Shown: one piece after another, positions 35,225 to 42,856 of the stretch
Layout of the letters: every line of letters starts with the position of its first letter
Numbering within the stretch: the stretch's first letter is position 1
DNA from: a bacterium
GTDB taxonomy: Bacteria; Zhuqueibacterota; QNDG01; JAGLOF01
DNA length: 64,000 bases
Assembly: GCA_023139105.1 (NCBI GenBank)
Contig: JAGLOF010000068.1
Coordinates: 1-64,000 of the forward strand
Reading direction: 5' to 3'
Program-made: the position numbers and the translations under genes
Notes under the pieces: model-generated
What the model was told of the DNA's origin: nothing
Database searches by the model: none
Seen by the model: the letters and a program-made list of their open reading frames with translations, nothing else

Positions 35225-36721
35225 ATGAGACATCAAACCCTGGGCAAAAAAATTTTAATTGCTGTACTTGCAGTGCTTTACAGCATGTCAATGGCGCAAA
35301 GCTTTGAGCAGATACAAAGTAATATCGCCACACATACTCTGTCAAACGGTATGAAATGGATTGTTTTCGAGCGACATGATGCCCCGATTGTATCATTCAA
35401 TCTATATGCCGATGTAGGTTCTGCCAACGAGAGCTACGGCATTACCGGTATCTCTCATCTATTAGAACATATGGCTTTCAAAGGAACTGAGATTGTAGGC
35501 ACTAATAATTATGATGAGGAAAAACTGGCACTCTCGTCTCTGGACTCTGTCTATGCGCTTCTTCAAACTGAAAAAGCAAAAATAAATCCGGAGAAACAAC
35601 GTCTGGAAATTCTTCAGAGCGCGTTTGATATGTTTCAGGCTAAAGCCAAAACATATGTTATCACCAATGAACTTGTTGATCTATTTGATAATGAAGGTGA
35701 AGCCGGACTTAATGCCGGAACCGGAACTGACAATACAGAATATACCAATGCCCTTCCTTCCAATCGCCTTGAATTCTGGATGGCTTTGACATCAGACCGC
35801 TTCATGAATCCTGTATTTCGTGAATTCTACAAAGAACGCAATGTGGTAATTGAAGAAAGAAGACTACGAACAGAGACGCAGCCTATTGGACGATTAATGG
35901 AAGACTTATTTGCATCGGCCTTCAAATCTCACCCCTATCATCACTCTGTAGTCGGACACATGTCGGATATTCAGGCAATTACACGCCAGGATGTAATAGA
36001 TTATTTTAATAAATTCTACATTCCATCAAATATTGTTGTAGGTATTGCCGGTGACGTTAAACCAAAAGAAGTCTTTGCCATGGCTGAAAAATATTTTGGC
36101 CGAATACCCGGAAGCGCAAAACCATTGCCGCCTAGAACGATTGAGCCGGAACAGTGGGGCCAGCGTCGTGTAAAAGTAGAGGCTCAGTCACAACCCATCC
36201 TGCTATTTGGATACCACAGACCAGCCGCAAAACATTCTCATGATGCTGCGCTGGGAGCTCTGGCAAATATTTTGGGACAGGGACGCTCATCCTGGCTATA
36301 CACCGAATTAGTCAAAAAACAGAAAATTGCCATTGACTGTGGAGCCTTTAACGGCTTCCCCGGCAACAAATATCCAAACCTCATTGCTTTTTATGCTGTT
36401 CCGGCTCAAGGTCACACAGCCCAGGAATGCCTGGATGCCATAGATATAATTATTGAAAAAGCAAAAACCGAAGCAGTGATTCCCAATGAGTTAAACAAAT
36501 ATAAACGTAATACAAAAAAAGGTATGATCAATACCATGAAATCTAATGCCGGAATCGCTTCTGCTCTATGTAATGCTGAAATTAAATTGGGTGGATGGAA
36601 AAAATTCTTCGAAGAGTATGAAGATGTGCAAAAACTTACTGCCGACGATGTAATGGAAATGGCACATACATATCTGAACAAAAAGAACCGTACGATTGCA
36701 GAAATTGTACAGGCACAGTAA
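35225..36721 (+). CDS. M16-family zinc peptidase, catalytic subunit
   Basis: 498 residues. Signal peptide about 1-27 (cleaved near SMAQS). The active M16 motif HLLEHMAFKGT (His-x-x-Glu-His) is at about residues 79-83, with the distal Glu in the NVVIEERRLRTE helix. There is a second M16 domain half (about 260-495) with GQGRSSWLYTELVKKQKIA. An insertion of ~70 residues (about 95-165) after the zinc motif is longer than in the mitochondrial-type enzymes. Exported, so likely periplasmic. It lies 26 bases upstream of a second M16 gene lacking the zinc motif; such pairs form heterodimers in the PqqL/YmxG-like bacterial branch. Confidence 0.93.
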   Translation: MRHQTLGKKILIAVLAVLYSMSMAQSFEQIQSNIATHTLSNGMKWIVFERHDAPIVSFNLYADVGSANESYGITGISHLLEHMAFKGTEIVGTNNYDEEKLALSSLDSVYALLQTEKAKINPEKQRLEILQSAFDMFQAKAKTYVITNELVDLFDNEGEAGLNAGTGTDNTEYTNALPSNRLEFWMALTSDRFMNPVFREFYKERNVVIEERRLRTETQPIGRLMEDLFASAFKSHPYHHSVVGHMSDIQAITRQDVIDYFNKFYIPSNIVVGIAGDVKPKEVFAMAEKYFGRIPGSAKPLPPRTIEPEQWGQRRVKVEAQSQPILLFGYHRPAAKHSHDAALGALANILGQGRSSWLYTELVKKQKIAIDCGAFNGFPGNKYPNLIAFYAVPAQGHTAQECLDAIDIIIEKAKTEAVIPNELNKYKRNTKKGMINTMKSNAGIASALCNAEIKLGGWKKFFEEYEDVQKLTADDVMEMAHTYLNKKNRTIAEIVQAQ

Positions 36722-36747
36722 GCCTGCCGAATGAAAGGATTTTAATT

Positions 36748-38844
36748 ATGAACTACATTTCCAGACTATTCCAGCGCATTGCATGGACTTTATTATTTTT
36801 GGCCATACCACTAATGGCTCAAAAAGGGCCAAAAGATAAATTTGAATTTACAAAATTGAATAAGATTAAACTTCCCAAAGTGCACAAGGTTGTTTTACCG
36901 AACGGCCTTGAGTTACTGCTGGTTGAAGACAAGGACTACCCGACTATTGACCTCAGGGCTTTGATCCGTACAGGCTCTATACATGAAGATGCAGACAAGA
37001 CAGGCCTTGCAGGCATTACCGGAGAGGTAATGAGATCAGGCGGATCAAAGAAATTCCCCGGAGATGCATTAGACGCAACCCTTGAGACTCTTGCAGCTAC
37101 AGTAGAAACATCTATAGGTATAAGTTCAGGCAGAGCAACTATCTCCGTTTTAAAAGAAGATATTGACAAAGGGCTCGAAGTATTGGCCGATTTGCTCATG
37201 TTCCCTCAATTCCCTCAAGATAAAATTGACCTTATCAAAGTACAAGCCAGAAGTGGTATATCACGGCGTAATGATAATGTAGCCGCCATTGCAAACAGAG
37301 AATTTGATAAATTAATATATGGCACACACTCTCCTCATGCCCGGCATATTGAGTATGCTACCATCGATGCCATCACACGGCAGGATCTTGTTGATTTCCA
37401 TGCAACATTCTTCCATCCGAACAACATAACAATGGCGGTCTGGGGAGATTTCAACTGGAAAGAAATGAAGAAAAAGATTTCTATGACTTTCTCCGGATGG
37501 GCAAAAGGTCCGGCTGCCCCAAAAACTGCTGCAACAGTTAAATATACATTTGACTCATCAGTCAATTATATCGAAAAAACAGATGTCAATCAGTCAAATA
37601 TTCTACTTGGACATATTGGAGGTACACAGGACAATCCTGACTATCCCGCTCTAACCATTATGAACCAGATACTATCCAAAGACAGACTTTTTAAACGCGT
37701 CAGGACTGACGAAGGCCTGGCCTACAGCGTATATGGTAATTATGGCGCAGGGTTCAAGGTACCCGGAATATTTACATGTGGCTGCCAGACAAAATCAGAG
37801 TCAACTGTCAAGGCAATCAAGATAATCCTTGAAGAGATCCGCCTTATGCAGAATAGCCAGGTAACAGAACACGAGCTGCAAAATGCCAAAAATTCTTATC
37901 TAAACAGCTATGTGTTCAACTTCCAAACAAAGGGACAAATTATAAACCGCCTTCTGCGTCTTGCTTATTTTGGATATCCTGCTGATTTCATGGATACGAT
38001 TAAAGCCGGCGTTGAAGAAGTATCACGGGCAGATGTACAATCTGTAGCCAAAAAATATCTCAAACCAGATGATATGCGCATACTCGTTGTTGGTAATTCC
38101 GCTAATTTTGATGAACCACTATCAACACTTGGAAAGGTCAATAATATTGACATCTCAATTCCAAAACCAAAGGGAGAAGAACTACAGCAGGCAAACGGAG
38201 CCTCTCTGGCCCGCGGCATGTCAATTCTTAAAGCAGCCAGAAAAGAACTTGGGGGTGATAATATTGCTGCTGTAAAAACCATGCTGACCAATGCAAATAT
38301 TTCAATGATGGGTATGAATTTGAAAGCAACATCATGGATTACATTCCCGGATTTGATGCGCACGGATATGCAGACGCCTATGGGTACGGTTAAAATTGTA
38401 GTCACACCGGAATCCGGCTGGCAAATAGTACCCGGCCGAGGCGAAATGATTATGCCCGCAACAGAATTAAAAAAACACCAGGAGACTCTGTTACGTGACC
38501 TTTTATATGTTCTGGCAGATCCATCTAAAAAAACAGTCCAATTTCTGGAGGAAACCGAGATAGATGGAAAGAAAGTGGCCGATCTCTTAATTACAGAGAA
38601 TGATCATTCTTTTCACCTGCTTATTGATCTGTCAAGTTCCCGCCCATGGGGTATGAAATTTCAGGGAGAAACTCAACAGGGACCCGCAGAACTCATCGAA
38701 CAATTCCTTGAATATAAGCAATTTGACAATATATGGCTTCCCATGAAAGTAATTACAACTGTTCAGGGAAATCCCATGGCTGAAACAACGCGTGAATCTA
38801 TTGAGATAAATCTCATCATCCCGGATGATACTTACTCAAAATAA
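36748..38844 (+). CDS. M16-family peptidase-like protein, non-catalytic subunit
   Basis: 698 residues. Signal peptide about 1-24 (cleaved near PLMAQ). The M16 fold is clear (VVLPNGLELLLVEDKDYPTIDLRALIRTGS in outline), but the zinc site is lost: GLAGITGEVMRSGG stands where HxxEH is expected. The substrate-binding Arg and Tyr of the second half are present in RVRTDEGLAYSVYGNYG, the hallmark of the inactive partner subunit. A C-terminal ~200-residue region (from about 500) is additional and resembles a LolA/outer-membrane lipoprotein sorting-like beta domain (inference). Second gene of the operon, followed by a terminator hairpin. Confidence 0.9.
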   Translation: MNYISRLFQRIAWTLLFLAIPLMAQKGPKDKFEFTKLNKIKLPKVHKVVLPNGLELLLVEDKDYPTIDLRALIRTGSIHEDADKTGLAGITGEVMRSGGSKKFPGDALDATLETLAATVETSIGISSGRATISVLKEDIDKGLEVLADLLMFPQFPQDKIDLIKVQARSGISRRNDNVAAIANREFDKLIYGTHSPHARHIEYATIDAITRQDLVDFHATFFHPNNITMAVWGDFNWKEMKKKISMTFSGWAKGPAAPKTAATVKYTFDSSVNYIEKTDVNQSNILLGHIGGTQDNPDYPALTIMNQILSKDRLFKRVRTDEGLAYSVYGNYGAGFKVPGIFTCGCQTKSESTVKAIKIILEEIRLMQNSQVTEHELQNAKNSYLNSYVFNFQTKGQIINRLLRLAYFGYPADFMDTIKAGVEEVSRADVQSVAKKYLKPDDMRILVVGNSANFDEPLSTLGKVNNIDISIPKPKGEELQQANGASLARGMSILKAARKELGGDNIAAVKTMLTNANISMMGMNLKATSWITFPDLMRTDMQTPMGTVKIVVTPESGWQIVPGRGEMIMPATELKKHQETLLRDLLYVLADPSKKTVQFLEETEIDGKKVADLLITENDHSFHLLIDLSSSRPWGMKFQGETQQGPAELIEQFLEYKQFDNIWLPMKVITTVQGNPMAETTRESIEINLIIPDDTYSK

Positions 38845-38855
38845 ATCTATTATAG

Positions 38856-38883
38856 AGAGGCCCCGACAATATACGGGGCCTCT
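38856..38883 (+). terminator. Terminator of M16 operon
   Basis: AGAGGCCCCG (38856-38865) and CGGGGCCTCT (38874-38883), 10 bp perfect, loop ACAATATA, followed by TTCCTTCTCT. It lies 12 bases past the stop. Confidence 0.8.
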
Positions 38884-38888
38884 TTCCT

Positions 38889-39098
38889 TCTCTATATCTT
38901 TTTCTCTCTTGTTCTTTTTGTTAGTCTTGTTCGTTGCTAATCTCTATATCTTTTTCTCTTTTGTTAGCTGCCAGCTCCCAATATCATACGTCAACTACTA
39001 TATCTCCACCCCAGTGAATGGAGGGCTGGTATTAAAACGTATGTTGCAAGAACAAAAATTTAGCAACGAACAAAACGAACAAGACGAACAACAAAAAA
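38889..39098. repeat. Direct and inverted repeat block with TTGTTCGTTGCTAA arms
   Basis: TCTCTATATCTTTTTCTCT plus YTTGTT occurs twice (38889-38913, 38941-38965). TTGTTCGTTGCTAA at 38927-38940 is the exact inverse complement of 39060-39073, so the segment can fold into a ~120-base-loop stem. Confidence 0.7.
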
Positions 39099-39329
39099 AA
39101 TACAATTATAAAAAAATACTTTACTTAACATTATTACTCCGGAGACGCATCGCAAAAGCCTCATCAAACATCAGCGGAAACTGTAGGTTACACGAGTATA
39201 GCGCAAGGAGATTGCCACGGCACAGAACGCCTCGCAATGACAAATACGGACTTAACGTTGTCTCTGCCGGGGAGGCATTTGTGCAGGCAACAGCGGCAGT
39301 CCCATCAATGTTCCACCAGCATTCATCAA

Positions 39330-39500
39330 TATCTTTCAGGCCGGGCAGGGCGGCTTCGTGGTCTCATGATCTCTGTGCGAGTGCTCTTTTTCGTTTTTTC
39401 CGCTCTTTTCCGTAGGCAAATGCTCCTGCTCTTCAGGCAGGGCCGGGTAGCCTCGTGTATCTGGAGTGTATTTCGTGGACAATGCTCCTGCTCTTCTTTC
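39330..39500. repeat. Decayed copies 3 and 4 of the dispersed ACACGGAG-type element
   Basis: 39330-39395 (TTTCAGGCCGGGCAGGGCGG, then TCTCTGTGCGAGTGCTCTT) and 39428-39500 (CTTCAGGCAGGGCCGGG, GGAGTGTATTTCGTGGAC, AATGCTCCTGCTCTTC) align with the copies at 30701 and 33323, at lower identity. Confidence 0.65.
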
Positions 39501-39706
39501 ATTTTAAATTTTATATCCCTACGTATCTGTGATAAGCTCTGGCAAAATTTAGTATTTACCCACACGATTCAACAGAGCACCCTTTTTTTTAGCATAACAT
39601 CCGGCATGCACGTACCGGGTTTTTTCTTGGACAATACAATTCATTTACTTATCTTTTATTGCAAACCTTTCTGCGATTAGTGGAGTCAAACCAATAAGAA
39701 CTCATT

Positions 39707-40279
39707 ATGCTGGGAAGTGCCCAAATAAAAGATCTGATAATAAAAGTTCAGAACGGCGATCTCCGGGCGTTTGACGTGTTGGTTTCCAAATATGATCAGC
39801 GTATTATGGCGCTTCTCATTCAAATGCTGGGAAATCAAGACGATGCCAGAGACGTTTATCAAGATGTGTTTATTCGCGTGTGGAAATCCATTGGTAAATT
39901 CAGATTCAATTCAAGTTTTTACACATGGCTCTACAGGATTGCCGTAAACACAGCTTTATCGTTCAGGAAAAGACGTACACACAGACATCACTATTCTCTG
40001 GATGAATTGAAGGATAATAGAGAACATGCACAATGGATACCAGAAGATAGCAATGCTCTTCCTGACAGACAGTTAGAAGGAAAAGAGATTACCGAAAATA
40101 TTGAAATTATTATACATAGTCTGCCATTACAGCAGCGAGTGGCATTTATTTTAAGGTATTATCAGGAATTTCGATTAAAGGAAATTGCAGAAATCATGAA
40201 CTGTACAGAAGGTACTGTTAAAAGTTATGTATTCCGTGCTACGCACCAAATGCGTAAAAAATTGAAACATACATTGTAA
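39707..40279 (+). CDS. ECF RNA polymerase sigma factor (second cassette)
   Basis: 190 residues. Region 2: FDVLVSKYDQRIMALLIQMLG, DDARDVYQDVFIRVWKSIGKF; region 4: LPLQQRVAFILRYYQEFRLKEIAEIMNCTEGTVKSYVFRATHQM. A ~35-residue acidic/His-rich linker (RRTHRHHYSLDELKDNREHA) separates them, longer than in the first cassette's sigma. It heads an operon with an anti-sigma 11 bases downstream and a solenoid protein overlapping by 4 bases, the same gene order as 26027-23220. Confidence 0.95.
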   Translation: MLGSAQIKDLIIKVQNGDLRAFDVLVSKYDQRIMALLIQMLGNQDDARDVYQDVFIRVWKSIGKFRFNSSFYTWLYRIAVNTALSFRKRRTHRHHYSLDELKDNREHAQWIPEDSNALPDRQLEGKEITENIEIIIHSLPLQQRVAFILRYYQEFRLKEIAEIMNCTEGTVKSYVFRATHQMRKKLKHTL

Positions 40280-40290
40280 TGGAATAAAAC

Positions 40291-41205
40291 ATGAAGCATC
40301 TATCAGAGAAAAAAATATTTCTATATGCCGCTGACATGCTCAACGATAAAAAAAAGAGACGGGTGGCAGACCACCTTACCTCTTGTGATTCCTGTCAACA
40401 GATTCTGGATGAAAATACACTCTTTATTCGTAGTATTACAGCTCCCCCCCTATCTATGCCTGATATGGAATTATTAAAAAGTCAGCGTAATCAGTTAATT
40501 TCCAGGATACGGACTTTAAACGAGCGACCGCGTGCAAAGCAGTATAGGCCCCGTATAGTGTTCCCATACAGAAATCTTTTGTCAACAGCCATTGGCATAT
40601 TCATTTTATGTATTGGTATATACACCGGTGGACAAATTGAAAAAAGAAATCAGCGTGACAAACTGGCTTTTATGCTGGGACAACAGCAATTCACCAGCCT
40701 TGATATACGACAAAATGAGCATAAATATGCGCAGATCTCTCTGACTTATAAGGACAGAGATGAAAAAACATTAACCGCACGGCTTGAAGACCAGGTTATC
40801 CAATGTGCTCTGGCCGTCAACCTGCTTACTGAATCACAAGATAATATCCGCCTGAAAAATATAGATCTTATAAGGCCTAATATTCATAATCGCCCTGTTA
40901 TTGATGCTCTAATTAATCTGGCCAATAAAGACACAAATCCCGGTATTAGATTCAAAGCTCTTGAACTTCTGGGACCATTTATTAGTGACCGACAAGTCAC
41001 AGAGTGCTTTATCACTACATATCTGGATGATGACACAAACGGGCTGCGTATCAAGGCCTTGCGCTATCTCAGCCGCTCCTTTAACACACAAACAAGGTCT
41101 TTACTTAGCTCATGGGCAGTATCTGATCCTGTAGTAAAGGCATTGCTTATTGACCAGGTACCACAACTGGCACCTTCTATAAATAATGCTGCTACAACAT
41201 CATGA
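40291..41205 (+). CDS. Anti-sigma factor: zf-HC2, membrane helix and HEAT-like repeats
   Basis: 304 residues. The N-terminal zinc site HLTSCDSC (His-x3-Cys-x2-Cys, about residues 28-35) binds the sigma factor. A membrane helix lies at about 97-118 (LLSTAIGIFILCIGIYTGG). The outer part is not the usual short tail: residues ~190-300 carry HEAT-like helical repeats (IRLKNIDLI, then GIRFKALELLGPFI, GLRIKALRYLSRSF, DPVVKALLIDQVPQL). Such repeats bind proteins or metals, so this half may be the sensor, perhaps contacting the solenoid product of the next gene (inference). Confidence 0.88.
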   Translation: MKHLSEKKIFLYAADMLNDKKKRRVADHLTSCDSCQQILDENTLFIRSITAPPLSMPDMELLKSQRNQLISRIRTLNERPRAKQYRPRIVFPYRNLLSTAIGIFILCIGIYTGGQIEKRNQRDKLAFMLGQQQFTSLDIRQNEHKYAQISLTYKDRDEKTLTARLEDQVIQCALAVNLLTESQDNIRLKNIDLIRPNIHNRPVIDALINLANKDTNPGIRFKALELLGPFISDRQVTECFITTYLDDDTNGLRIKALRYLSRSFNTQTRSLLSSWAVSDPVVKALLIDQVPQLAPSINNAATTS

Positions 41206-42479
41206 GGAGATATATTTTGAAGCATATTTTAAAAACAAGAGTGCTACTTTTTTTCATTTTTATATCATATTCCGTTGCAGGCTCACAAGAATTAACTAAA
41301 AGAGGCCGCTATTGGACACAAAAACGAACTCACTCCTTTAACTTCCGTGAAAACCAAAAACTGGAGATACTGGATACCAATGGTGATATTGAGATCAATG
41401 TCTGGGATAAAAGTCAAATAGAAGTCTACCAGATCATAAGACTGGATGTCAATTCTGAAGATGAAGCAAGAGAAACTGAAAAAAATATTAACGCAGTTTT
41501 TAAGTCCAATCCGAATGTCATCCGGCTTGGTGGTAAAGACTTGAACCATAATTGGATAAATATCCGTTATGAAATCCATGCACCGGAGAATACAAATTGC
41601 CTGGTAAAACTATCTTCCGGCGACATTACAATCAATGGACTCCATAACAGGCTTACTGCCAGCACAGGTGCCGGCGATATAGAAATAATGAATATACAGG
41701 CAGACGTGAAAGCTTACACGGGTGCAGGTGAGATTGAGATTTTTAATATTGACGGCACACTCAATGCCAAAACCGGAGGTGGTGAAATTGATGTGGAAAA
41801 AATCACCGGATCGGCCAGTATTATAACAGGTGGCGGAGAGATTACAGCCTCAGACATTAAAAGTACATTGATAATTGAATCGGGAGGTGGTGAAATTGAT
41901 GTGGAATATATTAACGACGGATTAGATATATTCAGTGGCGGTGGAGATATTGACATTAACAATGTAAGTGGAGAGATAATAGTGCAATCAGGCGGTGCCG
42001 CAATATGCCTGGCTGATGTCAACGGTAATATAAGAGCAATTACAGGTGGCGGCTCAATTGAAGGCAGAAGAGTAGCTGGCAAGCTGGCAATGAGTACAGG
42101 CGGTGGAGATATTGACTTGATAGAAATTAAGGCCTCAATGGAGATTGCTACAAATGGTGGCGATATTTCTGTTGAATTCAATGTTGAGAATTTTTCTCAA
42201 GACTACAATATTATCCTGGGTAGTGGAGGTGGTGATATTTTTCTACAAATACCTGAGCAGTTCCCAGCCCGTATTGATGCTGAAATAAAATACAAAAAAA
42301 GAGCCTGGCAAAATTATGAAATCCATTCGGACTTCCCTATAAATATTGAAACTATCAATGAAAATCATTATCGCATAATCAGCGGCCACGGGAAAATCAA
42401 TGGCGGCGGCAGTGAAATTAGAATAAATACCAGTAATGGAGATATCATAATAAAAAAAGTGAAAAATCTCACATATTGA
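41202..42479 (+). CDS. Exported beta-solenoid protein, DUF4097-like, with GGGEID repeats
   Basis: 425 residues. Start ATG at 41202 overlaps the anti-sigma stop (ATGA); TTG at 41217 with GAGGAG 8 bases upstream is an alternative. Signal peptide about 1-28. Globular DUF4097-like start to about 135, then roughly nine to ten ~21-residue coils, consensus TGGGEIDVxxIxGxLxI (STGAGDIEIMNI, KTGGGEIDVEKI, ESGGGEIDVEYI, STGGGDIDLIEI). The coil length matches the paralogue at 23220-24839, although the turn motif is GGG instead of SYK. Third gene of the second sigma cassette. Confidence 0.85.
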   Translation: MRRYILKHILKTRVLLFFIFISYSVAGSQELTKRGRYWTQKRTHSFNFRENQKLEILDTNGDIEINVWDKSQIEVYQIIRLDVNSEDEARETEKNINAVFKSNPNVIRLGGKDLNHNWINIRYEIHAPENTNCLVKLSSGDITINGLHNRLTASTGAGDIEIMNIQADVKAYTGAGEIEIFNIDGTLNAKTGGGEIDVEKITGSASIITGGGEITASDIKSTLIIESGGGEIDVEYINDGLDIFSGGGDIDINNVSGEIIVQSGGAAICLADVNGNIRAITGGGSIEGRRVAGKLAMSTGGGDIDLIEIKASMEIATNGGDISVEFNVENFSQDYNIILGSGGGDIFLQIPEQFPARIDAEIKYKKRAWQNYEIHSDFPINIETINENHYRIISGHGKINGGGSEIRINTSNGDIIIKKVKNLTY

Positions 42480-42672
42480 AATATCAAGATTTCAGCATGA
42501 AAGTAATTTCTTTCCACAAAAGCAAAAAAATGAAAAATCATCTTGTAAACTCCCATTTTTTTTCTATTATTATAGAGATATCCGGTTATTAAAGCATATT
42601 CTCTGGAAAAAACGAACGAAACTCCTGATTATAAGTACAAAAAACAAAATTTTGCCCAGGGCCCTTTAACAA

Positions 42673-42688
42673 TGGCACATCCTTTGCA
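42673..42688 (+). promoter_or_regulatory. Sigma-54 (RpoN) promoter
   Basis: TGGCACATCCTTTGCA matches the -24/-12 consensus TGGYRYR-N4-TTGCW at every position with exact spacing. Predicted transcription start is about 42699. Sigma-54 promoters need an enhancer-binding activator; none is encoded adjacent. Confidence 0.8.
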
Positions 42689-42738
42689 AAAGAGACTATA
42701 TACTGAAAGATGAATTAATGTAATTTAAATAGAGATTA

Positions 42739-42802
42739 CCCCCTAAGGCGCCCCCGATGGGAACGCAAACCTTGCGTTAGTGAACCTGTCGGGGGATTTT
42801 TT
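42739..42802 (+). terminator. Structured terminator / possible attenuator or small-RNA 3' end
   Basis: CCCCCGA (42751-42757) pairs with TCGGGGG (42789-42795), with an inner stem AACGCAA/TTGCGTT (42762-42768 with 42772-42778) and a run ATTTTTT to 42802. A second C5 run at 42739-42743 could compete for the same G5. It lies between the sigma-54 promoter and the OmpA start, so it would either attenuate that gene or end a ~100-nt RNA. Confidence 0.7.
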
Positions 42803-42856
42803 CTATCATGCTCCTTTTCAAATATATTTGTTCATCCATAAATGGCGGAGGACAAA

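Larger units (their letters stand above)
38845..39706. other. 862-base intergenic region built from several repeat families
   Basis: After the terminator this contains a 25-bp direct repeat (38889-38913 and 38941-38965), inverted TTGTTCGTTGCTAA arms, a CCGGAGTAATAAT relic, a CTCGCAATGACA-type element (about 39195-39245) and two decayed copies of the ACACGGAG element. Long frames on both strands here (for example 38825-39415) are repeat-derived and I reject them as genes. The promoter of the sigma operon should be in the last ~150 bases. Confidence 0.6.
42480..42856. other. Leader region of OmpA/TSP3 gene
   Basis: 377 bases between the solenoid stop and the OmpA-family start. It contains a sigma-54 promoter and a terminator-like structured element, listed separately. 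The first ~190 bases show no further feature. Confidence 0.6.

Noticed and set aside
38825-39680. Two long plus-strand frames (196 and 147 codons) in the 38.8-39.7 kb gap
   Set aside because: They run through terminator and repeat sequence, have no coding-like composition and overlap each other.
42739-42802. c-di-GMP-I (GEMM) riboswitch before the OmpA gene
   Set aside because: A GGGAACGCAAACC segment recalls the GEMM core, but the other conserved half, tetraloop and receptor are missing, and the fold is explained better by a terminator hairpin.
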